Positions 18,529-27,300 of a stretch of DNA of 64,000 nt are shown in pieces. This DNA comes from an uncultured Nitrospiraceae bacterium (GTDB taxonomy: Bacteria; Nitrospirota; Thermodesulfovibrionia; Thermodesulfovibrionales; Dissulfurispiraceae). Both the position numbers and the translations under genes were made by a program. Position 1 is the stretch's first letter, and every line of letters starts with the position of its first letter. Under the pieces are notes generated by a model. It ran no database searches and had not been told where the DNA came from. It saw nothing but the letters and a program-made list of their open reading frames with translations. Location: positions 186,001 through 250,000 of the forward strand of contig CAIJNL010000018.1 of NCBI GenBank assembly GCA_903822005.1. The letters run 5' to 3'.

Positions 18529-18723
18529 ATGGATGGCTCAAGACGTTCAGATATAAAGCCGGGCCTTCTGGTGGAAGTTGTCCAGAAGCAGGACCAGAGG
18601 ACTGGTAAACTCACTGGGGGTGTTGTCAGAGACCTTTTGACTAATTCGGCGACACATCCGCATGGTATAAAAGTACGGCTGGAGAATGGAGTTATTGGAA
18701 GGGTAAAAAAGGTTATCGGCTAA
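18529..18723 (+). CDS. YwbE family protein
   Basis: A 64-residue protein of the YwbE (DUF2196) family: RSDIKPGLLVEVVQKQDQ, a KLTGGVVRDLLTNSATHPHG core and a terminal RVKKVIG. The pattern suggests a small beta-barrel, KOW/SH3-like, that may bind nucleic acid; the function is not established. No strong Shine-Dalgarno sequence precedes ATG 18529. It is 35 bp after moaC and convergent with the unknown four-gene operon. Confidence 0.85.
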   Translation: MDGSRRSDIKPGLLVEVVQKQDQRTGKLTGGVVRDLLTNSATHPHGIKVRLENGVIGRVKKVIG

Positions 18724-18756
18724 AAGCTGTATTCCTCTCAGCAATAAATAACCAAT

Positions 18757-18987
18757 TCATCCGAGACGCTCTATATTTTGCCGCAACAAGAGCGCCTTCT
18801 CTTTGGGTATCAGTAACCCGATCGAGATACTTATCCACCGTGCCAGTTCAGGAAGATGGGCCGCGCTCAGCGCAGCAGGCTCGATATTAAGGTGTGAACG
18901 ACACTGGCGCTCAACAAAACGCCCCACGTCTTCACTGCGCGGAAGAAACGGGCGCACTTCGTTTATCACCTGTTCATAAAGTTCCAT
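18757..18987 (-). CDS. Hypothetical 76-aa soluble protein
   Basis: A 76-residue protein I do not recognise. It is mostly helical by composition, with no membrane segment; a single cysteine lies in ERQCRSHLNIEP. CAGGAGG lies at ideal distance from ATG 18987, which supports translation. It is the last gene of a minus-strand group (20217 to 18757) otherwise encoding membrane proteins, 44 bp after the 119-residue protein. It may be a cytoplasmic partner of those proteins, but this is only positional inference. Confidence 0.6.
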   Translation of the reverse strand: MELYEQVINEVRPFLPRSEDVGRFVERQCRSHLNIEPAALSAAHLPELARWISISIGLLIPKEKALLLRQNIERLG

Positions 18988-19031
18988 TTGAATGCCTCCT
19001 GTTTGAAATGCTCAAACCTCTGCCATCATCC

Positions 19032-19391
19032 TTACGAATGCCGTTTATCAGACTTCTGCTCACGGATTTCAGGCACGATTCCTTTGGATATCAGCCTGAC
19101 AGCCAACACAAACAGAATGGCCTGCACTACATAACCCAGGCTCTGGAACCATTTGAGGGATAATTCCTTGGTAAACCCAAAAGAAGTGCCGTGATCAAAA
19201 TAGCGAAGAAGCGCCGCAAAGGCGCCTACAGTCCCCATCCAGAACAGAAGGGAAAAAATCCGGTAGAGGTCCCCGGTATACATCTGCCGGGCGCGAATAT
19301 ACCCATATGCCATCACCAGGTAGAGCACTACGATAATTATCTTCAATCCCGGATTCAGCCAGCTCGAGTCATAGTCAAAAATTCCGGTCAT
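19032..19391 (-). CDS. Small membrane protein, tandem paralogue 2
   Basis: A 119-residue protein with about three membrane helices (near 15-33, 47-65 and 83-103). It resembles its upstream neighbour over the N-terminal half: both start with an aromatic-rich FxYxxSxLNPxLK motif, then a helix, then a short loop with MYTG / RYTG, then a helix containing VGTxGxxAxLxRY. AGGAG precedes ATG 19391, which overlaps the neighbour's stop by four bases. I do not recognise a family. The pair probably forms a heteromeric membrane complex. Confidence 0.65.
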   Translation of the reverse strand: MTGIFDYDSSWLNPGLKIIIVVLYLVMAYGYIRARQMYTGDLYRIFSLLFWMGTVGAFAALLRYFDHGTSFGFTKELSLKWFQSLGYVVQAILFVLAVRLISKGIVPEIREQKSDKRHS

Positions 19392-19744
19392 CGGTCTCCT
19401 CCTGTTGCTGTTTCTGGGTGCAGCAATTGCTGCATGAACTTAAGCAGCGGTCCGGCAGCATACCAGGCCGCGTAGAGACTTGCAACAACAAACATAAGCA
19501 TCGCCAGGCTTTCGCCCCACTTCCATGAAACAGCCAGAACGTCCGCCATATAACGAAACAGGTTGGCCAGGAAACCTGCCGTCCCAACTATAGTAAGGGC
19601 CTTCATGAGCTTTCGAATCTCGCCGGTATAGCGCCGCATTGCCTTGTCGCTAAAATAGGTCCCCAGCAGAAAAAGGAGCGGAACCAGCAATTTCAGGGCC
19701 GGATTCAAGAAACTCGTGCTGTAGTTAAAAATATCGGGAATCAT
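19388..19744 (-). CDS. Small membrane protein, tandem paralogue 1
   Basis: A 118-residue protein with about three membrane helices, a paralogue of the next gene: DIFNYSTSFLNPALKLL aligns with GIFDYDSSWLNPGLKII, RRYTG with RQMYTG, and VGTAGFLANLFRYMAD with VGTVGAFAALLRYFDH. The start is taken at ATG 19744, six bases downstream of the first ATG (19750), because AAGGAG overlaps the first and is well spaced from the second; this also matches the paralogue's length. The function is unknown. Confidence 0.65.
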   Translation of the reverse strand: MIPDIFNYSTSFLNPALKLLVPLLFLLGTYFSDKAMRRYTGEIRKLMKALTIVGTAGFLANLFRYMADVLAVSWKWGESLAMLMFVVASLYAAWYAAGPLLKFMQQLLHPETATGGDR

Positions 19745-19773
19745 TGGCATCTCCTTCGTTTATGAACTAACTA

Positions 19774-20217
19774 TCAGAACTGTCTGCGACGGCGATCTTT
19801 CCCCGGCTGCTTATATACTTTGTTTGGGTAGAAAATGTAATGACCGGCAGGACTTAACTCCACTTCCATTTCACTTTCGAGTTCCTGCATGTATTTATTT
19901 TTCGCTGCTTTGTTAATTCCGGGAAGTTCTTTCTCTAAAAGCAGGCTCAGGTTTCCACTTTCAAATCCGGCCCTTTTCCTTTCTTTGTCCATTATCCCAC
20001 TCAGCTGTTCTGACAGGGTATCATATGCGACTTCAGTCCTATAAGCAAACAGTAAGCGACTGAGAATAAAAGTCATCGCGAACAGACCCGTATCCCTTAT
20101 GCTTAACATCTTGAATGCTACGCCCAGTAATGAAAGAAGAAAGACGAGAAAACAAAGAATTGAGAGATAATCCCTGTCCCTTATTAGCGAAAAGTATTCT
20201 TTTACGGAAATGATCAT
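19774..20217 (-). CDS. Hypothetical membrane protein, first gene of small operon
   Basis: A 147-residue protein: two membrane helices near 17-35 and 42-58, then a charged, probably helical cytoplasmic region (about 65-125, rich in Glu/Lys with LLLEKELPGINKAAKNKYM) and a basic C-terminus (KDRRRRQF). A G-rich ribosome-binding site precedes ATG 20217. It heads the group that continues with the tandem paralogues 30 bp downstream. No family is recognised; the layout suits a small membrane sensor or assembly factor, but nothing identifies it. Confidence 0.6.
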   Translation of the reverse strand: MIISVKEYFSLIRDRDYLSILCFLVFLLSLLGVAFKMLSIRDTGLFAMTFILSRLLFAYRTEVAYDTLSEQLSGIMDKERKRAGFESGNLSLLLEKELPGINKAAKNKYMQELESEMEVELSPAGHYIFYPNKVYKQPGKDRRRRQF

Positions 20218-20529
20218 ACCCTGCCCCCCCGTTATCGATATATCTTAGACATTAGAATCTGCATGCCCCGTGCAGCATTCGACTTTCCGCTTCTGTAATA
20301 GTAGCACAAATAATCTGCATTTTCCAGCTTTCTTAAGACAGCTTGGCAGAGTGGATAGCAGTAGCACTTTCAATCGGCTTGAGATTGCAACAATCCGATT
20401 AAATCCCGCACGCTGCCAGTAGATTTCACCTGCTGTGCTGGAACTCTCCCCATGAATAGGCTTACAATATCTCATGCTAATGTTGCTTTTATCTTCTGTT
20501 GCCGCGATACTGAATCCCCGGTCAGAAAT
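20218..20529. other. Intergenic region between divergent genes
   Basis: About 310 bp between the unknown membrane operon and the radical SAM gene. It holds a short inverted repeat, AATCGG and CCGATT, separated by about 17 bases near 20375-20403. A weak 76-codon minus-strand frame (20245-20475) has no ribosome-binding site and unnatural composition, so I treat the region as non-coding. Divergent promoters are expected but I see no convincing pair. Confidence 0.5.
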
Positions 20530-22056
20530 ATGATACTCATCTATCCTCCTGTTGCAAAGCCCTGTGAGCCTTCAGGCGGCATCGCTAAACTCTCTGGTGC
20601 CCTGAATTTTCACTCAGTAAAGCATACTGTGCTTGATGCGAACCTTGAAGGACTTCTGTTTCTCATGGAAGCTGCTGTCAATAATCGTAAGGACAATTTC
20701 GATACATGGACCCGAAGGGCCATGCGCAATTTCAATAAGAATCTTTGCGCCCTGAAAGACCGCGGTACCTATCAATCAATCGATCGTTACAGGCGCGCTG
20801 TTATGGACGTTAATCGTGTCCTTGAACGCTCGGTCGATCTGGATTCGATAAAGCTCAGCCTTTCGAACTATCAGGATCAAATGCTTTCACCTTTGCGCAG
20901 CGGAGACCTGTTAAAAGCGGCTGAGATGCCTGAGATGAATGCCTTCTATCCATATTTCAGCAGGCGTCTTCCCTCGCTTGTGGAACAGTCGCAGCCTGCC
21001 ATAGTCGGATTTTCTCTTAGCTACCTCAGTCAGGCATTGACTACTTTTGCCATGCTCGGTTTTCTGAGACGGGAATATCCCTGGATAACACTGGCATGCG
21101 GCGGTGGACTGGTTACTTCATGGTTGCGAAGCCCTTGCTGGAATGATCCCTTTACGGGGCTTATCGACCATTTAGTCGATGGCCCCGGAGAGAATGCGAT
21201 ACTTGCCCTTGGCGGCATTAACGACGGCAGAAATGCGCACTATACGCCTGATTATGGCTCTTTATATAACACTGACTATATGTCGCCCGGCCCAATACTT
21301 CCATATAGCGGTTCGAGCGGATGTTTCTGGAACCGCTGCTCATTCTGTCCTGAAAAGGCCGAGGGTAACTGTTATCTGCCTGTAGGCAGTCAGAGGGCAA
21401 GAGAGGATATTTCTTCTCTTGTGATACGGCATCGGCCCGCATTGGTCCATTTACTCGACAATTCAATCAGTCCGTCACTTATGAAGGCCCTGATTGAAGG
21501 TCCCCCTGGAGCACGCTGGTATGGCTTTGCGAGGATCGATAAGGAATTAACGGACATCGATTTCTGCATGGCTTTGAAAAGGTCCGGGTGCGTAATGCTC
21601 AAACTCGGCATCGAATCAGGTGACCAGAATGTGCTCGACCGCATGCAGAAAGGGATTGATCTCGAGACAGCATCACTTGCGCTCAAGACACTTAAAAAGG
21701 CGGGTATCGCTTCTTATGTTTATCTGTTGTTTGGCACACCTGAGGAAACAGTTTACGGGGCTCGAAAGACACTCGATTTTACAGTTCGGCACAGCGCTGA
21801 AATCAGTTTCCTTAACCTTGCCCTTTTTAATATGCCTGCTGGCTGTAAGGCTGCAGAGTCACTTGAAACAAGCAGCTTCTATGAGGGCGACCTCTCCCTC
21901 TATTGCGATTTCGAGCATCCCGATGGATGGAACAGGAAGAAAGTCCGGCAGTTTATTGAGGGAGAATTCAAACGGCAGTCCGAAATCTCGGCGATACTGA
22001 AAAACGAACCGCCGTTTTTCACCTCTAATCATGCTGCTTTCTTTTCGCCGGAATAG
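20530..22056 (+). CDS. B12-binding-type radical SAM protein
   Basis: A radical SAM enzyme of about 508 residues. The N-terminus MILIYPPVAKPCEPSGG followed by a Rossmann-like region fits a cobalamin-binding-type domain, and the cluster motif is in GCFWNRCSFCPEKAEGNCY (CxxxCxxC plus an additional cysteine). LGIESGDQNVLDRMQKG and FGTPEET are typical downstream SAM-binding and barrel signatures. I place the start at ATG 20530, because the reading from 20452 adds 26 residues unrelated to the fold; neither start has a strong Shine-Dalgarno sequence. The substrate is unknown. The gene is convergent with the AMMECR1 gene. Confidence 0.8.
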   Translation: MILIYPPVAKPCEPSGGIAKLSGALNFHSVKHTVLDANLEGLLFLMEAAVNNRKDNFDTWTRRAMRNFNKNLCALKDRGTYQSIDRYRRAVMDVNRVLERSVDLDSIKLSLSNYQDQMLSPLRSGDLLKAAEMPEMNAFYPYFSRRLPSLVEQSQPAIVGFSLSYLSQALTTFAMLGFLRREYPWITLACGGGLVTSWLRSPCWNDPFTGLIDHLVDGPGENAILALGGINDGRNAHYTPDYGSLYNTDYMSPGPILPYSGSSGCFWNRCSFCPEKAEGNCYLPVGSQRAREDISSLVIRHRPALVHLLDNSISPSLMKALIEGPPGARWYGFARIDKELTDIDFCMALKRSGCVMLKLGIESGDQNVLDRMQKGIDLETASLALKTLKKAGIASYVYLLFGTPEETVYGARKTLDFTVRHSAEISFLNLALFNMPAGCKAAESLETSSFYEGDLSLYCDFEHPDGWNRKKVRQFIEGEFKRQSEISAILKNEPPFFTSNHAAFFSPE

Positions 22057-22089
22057 ACTAGGTCCGCAGGGAAATGTTTCCTTTTCGTT

Positions 22090-22599
22090 TTATACATAAC
22101 GCTCAACCAGGAATTTATGGATAACTATGTCGGATTCAAGGGGATCAATGCCGGCCTTCATCTTTGTTATCTCGATCTGCTGCTCTACCGTATCCACACC
22201 CTCCAGATCGGGTAAAAGCAGGCCCCTCCTGCTGCCTTTTGATACTATAATTCCATATTTCCCGGGGTTCAGTTCGGAAAGGTCCGATATCTTTTCTGGT
22301 TCGGAAAGAATATCGACAGTATACGCCAGATCGTCAAGCTCCCTTGGTGTTACTGGAGAGAAACGCGGGTCTTCGGTTGAAGCGGAGATGGCATTGCGCA
22401 CTATTTCTTCGTACAGGTTATTCCGGCAGGGCTGAAATGTTCCTATGCAGCCCCTGAGTTGACCACCAGATTTCAGGCATATGAAAACACCCGCACGCCT
22501 TTTCATGTCCTGGGAGATATCGGCCGGGACTTTCAGGATCAGTCCGTTCCTTACATATTCCTCAACCGCACTTTTCGCGAGTTTTGCATAGGGGTGCAT
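22090..22599 (-). CDS. AMMECR1 domain protein
   Basis: A 169-residue AMMECR1 protein, recognised from the LRGCIGTFQP motif, then STEDPRFSPVT and DILSEPEKI. This domain is component A of the AmmeMemoRadiSam group, where it accompanies a MEMO-like dioxygenase and a radical SAM protein; the reaction is undefined. Here the MEMO gene is absent and the adjacent radical SAM protein is convergent and of a different subfamily, so membership in that system is not supported. GAGGAGG precedes ATG 22599. The gene follows the polyprenyl synthase by one base. Confidence 0.9.
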   Translation of the reverse strand: MHPYAKLAKSAVEEYVRNGLILKVPADISQDMKRRAGVFICLKSGGQLRGCIGTFQPCRNNLYEEIVRNAISASTEDPRFSPVTPRELDDLAYTVDILSEPEKISDLSELNPGKYGIIVSKGSRRGLLLPDLEGVDTVEQQIEITKMKAGIDPLESDIVIHKFLVERYV

Positions 22600-22600
22600 C

Positions 22601-23605
22601 TCATTTCCTCCTCTGCAATGTATAGTCCGCCATGGCGAGGATGGCCCGTTTGCTGTCGGAATCAGGCAGGAGTGAAAGTTTGGACTTTGCTTCTTCTACA
22701 AGACCGCGTGCAATTTCAAAAGATTCTTCTATGGCGTTATACTTCACGAATAGTGATGTTATCCTCTTGAGATTGGCTTTCCTTTTTGCTGCGGTGATCT
22801 TTGTGCAGCCTGAGCCCGCCGTTTCTTCTATTATTTTAATGACCTCCAGTTTTTCGGCAGATGGCGCAACCTTGAGAAGATGAATCATCGGCATGGTTAT
22901 TTTCCCCTCTTCCAGGTCCTTGCCGAGTTTCTTGCCCAAATCATCCTGCAGGGCTATATAATCGAGTATATCGTCGGCCAGCTGGAAAGCGATGCCGGTT
23001 TTCAGCCCAAACTCCGCAAGCGCCTTTTCAACCTCGTCCGTCTGTCCGGCAAGCACGGCCCCTATCCTGCAGGCCGCAGAGATGAGAATGCCTGTCTTGG
23101 CAGAAATGATCTTGTAATAATCATCCAGGGTTATAGACGGATCGCCGGTTTTGTTCAGCTGAAGTATTTCCCCTTCGGTCATTCGGGTAGTCGCTTCTGA
23201 CAGGGTCTCCATTATTTTCTGGTTCTGCTTTGACACAGCGAGTCTTAGAGAGTTCGAATAGAGATAATCGCCTACCAGCACCACGACGTGGTTGCCCCAT
23301 ATCTTATGGGCAGAAGTCTTGCCTCTTCTTGTTTCGGCCTCATCAATGACATCGTCATGAAGCAGCGACGCAGTATGTATCGCCTCGATAATCGCCCCGA
23401 ACAGTGCGCGGTCTTTGCCCCGATAGCCGCAAAGATCGGAGGCCATGAGCAGGAAAAGCGGCCTGATTCTCTTCCCGCCGCCGTTGATAATATGTTTGCC
23501 TATAATCGGGATAAGTACTGTAGCGCTGTCAAAGATAGCGAGGAGTTCATCTTCTACTGTTTTCAGCTCGGGTGCGTAATAAACGAATATCTCTTCTGCC
23601 TTCAT
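22601..23605 (-). CDS. Trans-polyprenyl diphosphate synthase
   Basis: A 334-residue isoprenyl diphosphate synthase: first aspartate-rich motif DDVIDEAETRRG (about 85-96) and second, LADDILD (about 214-220), with GGGKRIRP at the isopentenyl diphosphate site near residue 43. It condenses isopentenyl diphosphate onto an allylic primer to make the long chain of a respiratory quinone. Chain length (hepta- or octaprenyl) cannot be set by eye. The gene overlaps mtnA by four bases and precedes the AMMECR1 gene by one, so three genes appear translationally linked. Length is normal. Confidence 0.92.
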   Translation of the reverse strand: MKAEEIFVYYAPELKTVEDELLAIFDSATVLIPIIGKHIINGGGKRIRPLFLLMASDLCGYRGKDRALFGAIIEAIHTASLLHDDVIDEAETRRGKTSAHKIWGNHVVVLVGDYLYSNSLRLAVSKQNQKIMETLSEATTRMTEGEILQLNKTGDPSITLDDYYKIISAKTGILISAACRIGAVLAGQTDEVEKALAEFGLKTGIAFQLADDILDYIALQDDLGKKLGKDLEEGKITMPMIHLLKVAPSAEKLEVIKIIEETAGSGCTKITAAKRKANLKRITSLFVKYNAIEESFEIARGLVEEAKSKLSLLPDSDSKRAILAMADYTLQRRK

Positions 23606-24666
23606 ATGTTTTTTAAGCGTATCGACTCGAGATCGATATCCTCCCGCATCAGTTTTTTAAGGTCTCCCGGACGGAAGACGCCTTTTTCAGTAAAGAAGGC
23701 AGTGACATATTTCGCGGGTGTGACATCAAAGGCCAGATTTATGACATGTACGCCTTCAGGGGCGATCCTGCGGCCGCCTATGGTTGTAACCTCATCAGCA
23801 TCGCGTTCTTCGATGGGGATAAGGTCCCCGCTGGACATCTTGAAATCTATGCTGCTCAGTGGGGCTGCCACATAAAAGGGTATCCCGTGTTCCCGGCAGA
23901 GCACTCCAACCGTATAGGTCCCTATTTTATTCGCCACATCGCCATTCCTGGTCGTGCGGTCCGTGCCGACAATGGCGAGATCTATCATGCCCTTTTTCAT
24001 CAGTGCGCCGGCGGTGTTATCTGTGATGAGCGTAACCGGTATGCCCGCCTGCATGAGTTCCCATGCCGTCAGCCTGGCCCCCTGTAGCACAGGCCTTGTT
24101 TCATCCGCGATCACATGTATTCGCTTTCCCTGCTCCTGCGCAACGAGCATAGCTGCTGTAGCAGTGCCATAACCGCCGGTTGCCAGGCTTCCGGCATTGC
24201 AATGGGTCAATATGGTGTCACCGTCCCTGATAAACGCGGCCCCCCATTGACCGATTGCCCTGTTAATCGAAATGTCATCTTCCAGTACCTTATTGGCCTC
24301 CATAATGAGAAGCTTTTTAAGGTGATCGACCGTTTCTTCTTTATTTTGGAAGAGGTATCTTTTGATACGCTCTACGGCCCAATGGATATTTACCGCAGTC
24401 GGGCGTGTGCTGATCATGGCGTCAAAGATTGGCTGTAGCCCCTCGGTAAATTCCTCGAAATTCTCTGCCTTTATTCCCTGGGCGCCAAGAGCTATGCCCA
24501 TGGCTGCAGCGATGCCGATTGCCGGAGCACCCCGGATCTCCAGTCGTTTGATGCCCTCGGCTACTCTGTGATGATCAGTACAGGTTATATAAGCCACTTC
24601 GTTCGGCAGTTTGCTCTGATCGAGCATCACAACCTTGTTATCTTTCCATTCTATTGTCTTAACCAA
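23602..24666 (-). CDS. mtnA: S-methyl-5-thioribose-1-phosphate isomerase
   Basis: MtnA isomerises methylthioribose-1-phosphate in methionine salvage and also acts on 5-deoxyribose-1-phosphate. Diagnostic motifs: RGAPAIGIAAAMG near 45-57, THCNAGSLATGGYGTA with the catalytic cysteine, and GTDRTTRNGDVANKIGTY with the catalytic aspartate. The start is TTG 24666, preceded by an AGGA-type ribosome-binding site at fair distance. The stop overlaps the polyprenyl synthase start. No other salvage gene is adjacent. It is 25 bp downstream of the NRAMP gene, probably in one transcript. Confidence 0.95.
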   Translation of the reverse strand: MVKTIEWKDNKVVMLDQSKLPNEVAYITCTDHHRVAEGIKRLEIRGAPAIGIAAAMGIALGAQGIKAENFEEFTEGLQPIFDAMISTRPTAVNIHWAVERIKRYLFQNKEETVDHLKKLLIMEANKVLEDDISINRAIGQWGAAFIRDGDTILTHCNAGSLATGGYGTATAAMLVAQEQGKRIHVIADETRPVLQGARLTAWELMQAGIPVTLITDNTAGALMKKGMIDLAIVGTDRTTRNGDVANKIGTYTVGVLCREHGIPFYVAAPLSSIDFKMSSGDLIPIEERDADEVTTIGGRRIAPEGVHVINLAFDVTPAKYVTAFFTEKGVFRPGDLKKLMREDIDLESIRLKNI

Positions 24667-24690
24667 TTCCTGCTCCCGCCACTTCAGTAT

Positions 24691-25923
24691 TTATACAATG
24701 GGGAATACAGTCGCAAGTACGAACAGCACCGTAAGCAATGCGACCGCTCCAATAGTTAACCAGGAGATTATATTATAACTTCTGGAGTTTACAAATTCGC
24801 CCATTATCTTTCTGTTATTGATAAGCCTTATAACATAAACCAGCACAAATGGCAGGATAAGTCCGTTGATGACCGCGGACAATACCATCAGGAAGACGAG
24901 CGGCGCATTCGGAATCAGGACAACCAGGGCTCCGGCCGCAATCATTACGGTATAGATGCCCATGAACTGCGGGGCATCCCTGAAGGATTTATTTACTCCG
25001 GCTTCCCATCCCATGGCCTCGCAGATATAATAGGCGGTTGCAAGAGGAACAATAATGGCTCCGAGTATGGAAGCATTTGCGAGGGATAGCGCGAATATGA
25101 ATGACGCGTAATCACCCGCAAAAGGCTTGAGAGCGAGGGCCGCTTCTGCTGCCTCCTCAACCCTGATGCCGTTCGGGTACAAAACAGTAGCACATGTAAC
25201 GATGATAAAGAAGCTGATAATGTCAGTAATCGAGCACCCAATTATTACGTCCATTCTGGATGCCTTATAGTCCTCTGTCTTTATGCCTTTTTCAGCGATA
25301 GACGACTGCAGGTAAAATTGCATCCAGGGCGTGATTGTTGTACCGACGATGCCGATGCTGAGATAGATATACTCTGCATTCCAGTGCAGATTCGGCATCA
25401 CCGTGCTTTTGAATACACCCACCCAGTCCGGCTTCGCCATGATTCCCGAAATAATATATCCCACAAAAATCAGACATGCAAACAGAAGGACCTTTTCAAT
25501 AACCCTGTAGCTGCCTTTTACTACGAGTATCCATATCGCGAGAGCTCCGAAGGGGACGGCAACATATTTGCTGATACCCAGTATTTCCATACTCGCGGCC
25601 CAGCCCGCAAAATCAGCGACTGTATTTCCGAAGTTTGCGATAAAGAGGCCGACCATCATGAAAAACGCTGCCTTTACTCCATAATTCTCTCTGATGAGAT
25701 CCGCCAGCCCCTTGCCTGTGACCACTCCCATGCGGCCGCACATCTCCTGTACTACTACGAGTGCAATCGTTGTCGGAATAAGCGTCCAGAGGAGATCATA
25801 GCCAAAGCGGGCGCCCGCTACAGAATATGTTGTGATTCCGCTTGCATCGTTGTCGATATTCGCCGTGATAATTCCGGGCCCCATAACTGCAAGAAAGACC
25901 AGGAATGTCTTCCAGCGTTTCAT
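24691..25923 (-). CDS. NRAMP-superfamily divalent metal transporter with altered metal site
   Basis: A 410-residue protein with about eleven membrane helices and the NRAMP fold. The TM1 metal motif, usually DPGN, reads DNDA here (24-27): the first aspartate is kept and the asparagine is lost. The TM6 motif, usually A-x-x-M-P-H, reads TTITPW (195-200): the sulfur ligand methionine becomes threonine and the histidine tryptophan. Loss of the soft ligand argues against classic Mn/Fe selectivity and resembles NRAMP-related magnesium transporters. It overlaps by four bases the upstream gene for a MgtE-type magnesium-sensing module, which supports a magnesium role. GGAG precedes ATG 25923. Confidence 0.85.
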   Translation of the reverse strand: MKRWKTFLVFLAVMGPGIITANIDNDASGITTYSVAGARFGYDLLWTLIPTTIALVVVQEMCGRMGVVTGKGLADLIRENYGVKAAFFMMVGLFIANFGNTVADFAGWAASMEILGISKYVAVPFGALAIWILVVKGSYRVIEKVLLFACLIFVGYIISGIMAKPDWVGVFKSTVMPNLHWNAEYIYLSIGIVGTTITPWMQFYLQSSIAEKGIKTEDYKASRMDVIIGCSITDIISFFIIVTCATVLYPNGIRVEEAAEAALALKPFAGDYASFIFALSLANASILGAIIVPLATAYYICEAMGWEAGVNKSFRDAPQFMGIYTVMIAAGALVVLIPNAPLVFLMVLSAVINGLILPFVLVYVIRLINNRKIMGEFVNSRSYNIISWLTIGAVALLTVLFVLATVFPIV

Positions 25924-27182
25924 ACCTTTCTCCTGCCGCGCTTGGCAGCAGGCGGCAGGATAATGTCTATAACATCATCAACGCTCACGATACCGAGCAG
26001 TATATTGTCCGAGTCTACAACAGGCAGGGCCACGACATTATATTTTGAGATGATTTCTGCAGCTACCATATCATCAGTTTCGGGCGATACGGTTTTAAGC
26101 TTGGTCTCCATAATCTCTGACAGTTTCTGGTCCGGACCCGCAATCAGAAGGTCCCTTAGTGACGTCACGCCGATTAGCTTTTCTTTCTCGTCAATGACAT
26201 AAATGTAATAGACCGTCTCTATCTCTTCAGCATCTTTTTTAAACCTGTTAAGCGTCTCGGCCACTGTCAGGTCAGGAGGATAAGCAATGAAGATATTTGT
26301 CATCAGGCCGCCTGCTGTGTCCTCTTCATGGCCAAGAAGTTCCTGTATGTCATCGGCCTCTTCCTTGTCGATGGCTTCGAGAATCTCTTTTGCTTTTTCT
26401 GTCGGCAGATCGCTCAGTACGTCGGCTGCCTCGTCCGGCTGCATCTCTTCGAGAATATCGGCCGCCTTTTCGGTATCTATCGAATTAATGATCTCGGCCT
26501 GCCTTTCAGGCTTCATTTCCGAAAGGGCCTCGGCGGCTGTTTCTATATCAAGGTCTTTAAACAGATTAGCGCCTTCCTCACGGGATACCTGGCTGATTAG
26601 TTCGGCAAGATCTGCGGGATGGAGCTCTGAAAGCATCTGTCTCGGCACTGTCAGCGTGATTGCATTGAGTTCAGGTCTTAAGGGCTGCAGGTAGTTCCAG
26701 CTTATGAGATTATAAGAGAGCTCGGAATTAAAGAACCTCAGAACATCCTCGCTGCTGTTTTCGACGCCAAGCCTCCTGAGAATGCCCCTCATGCCAACGT
26801 CCACAGCTACCAGCAGGGCCGTGCCATTGTAGCCTTCAAGCCTAATATCATTTACCCTGACTACCTTTGCTCCATTGGCATCAACTATCTGCTTGTCGAG
26901 GATGTCGCGGGACGCGAGCAGGTCTTCTTTGGGATACGAGTAATCCTGCAATGCATCGGCATAGAGGAAGCTAGATATGATCCGCTTGTTAAAGATACTG
27001 ATTGCCGACCAGTTAATTAAAAAAGCATGTCCTTTTCTATGAACGATGATTGCAGATATTTCGGGAAGCGGGTCTCCCTTCACCACAATCAGGTCCCTTA
27101 CACGGCCGATTATATCGCCCTTGGGATCAAAGACTCCTTTTTTAATTACATCGCTTAGAAACAGTTCTCCGAACAGTGCCAT
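25920..27182 (-). CDS. PRC-barrel / MgtE_N / CBS-domain protein (no channel domain)
   Basis: A 420-residue cytosolic protein. Residues ~8-80 and ~95-150 look like PRC-barrel-type beta domains; ~185-300 is the MgtE N-terminal superhelix (HPADLAELISQV, KAADILEEMQPDEAADVL); ~285-405 is a CBS pair (AYPPDLTVAETL, VTSLRDLLIA, VVALPVVDSD). In MgtE these domains sense Mg2+ and gate a membrane channel, but the protein ends right after the CBS pair with a basic tail, so no channel is fused. The gene overlaps the NRAMP-type gene by four bases, suggesting a separate sensor for that transporter. Function is inferred. Confidence 0.88.
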   Translation of the reverse strand: MALFGELFLSDVIKKGVFDPKGDIIGRVRDLIVVKGDPLPEISAIIVHRKGHAFLINWSAISIFNKRIISSFLYADALQDYSYPKEDLLASRDILDKQIVDANGAKVVRVNDIRLEGYNGTALLVAVDVGMRGILRRLGVENSSEDVLRFFNSELSYNLISWNYLQPLRPELNAITLTVPRQMLSELHPADLAELISQVSREEGANLFKDLDIETAAEALSEMKPERQAEIINSIDTEKAADILEEMQPDEAADVLSDLPTEKAKEILEAIDKEEADDIQELLGHEEDTAGGLMTNIFIAYPPDLTVAETLNRFKKDAEEIETVYYIYVIDEKEKLIGVTSLRDLLIAGPDQKLSEIMETKLKTVSPETDDMVAAEIISKYNVVALPVVDSDNILLGIVSVDDVIDIILPPAAKRGRRKV

Positions 27183-27300
27183 AACGTTTTAGTATAGCTG
27201 AAAGCAGGTAGCTCGGGCCACTGAAAAATGGCCGGTTTAGTCGTTATTGCAGGCCTGGATCGTCGGTTTTTTGTTTGCCTTATTTCCTTCCGGGCTCGAA

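Noticed and set aside
20245-20475. 76-codon minus-strand frame before the radical SAM gene
   Set aside because: No ribosome-binding site, unnatural composition (Cys/Leu-rich), and it overlaps the start region of the radical SAM gene.
22090-22599. AMMECR1 gene as part of an AmmeMemoRadiSam system with the nearby radical SAM gene
   Set aside because: The radical SAM gene is convergent and of a B12-type subfamily, and the MEMO component is absent.
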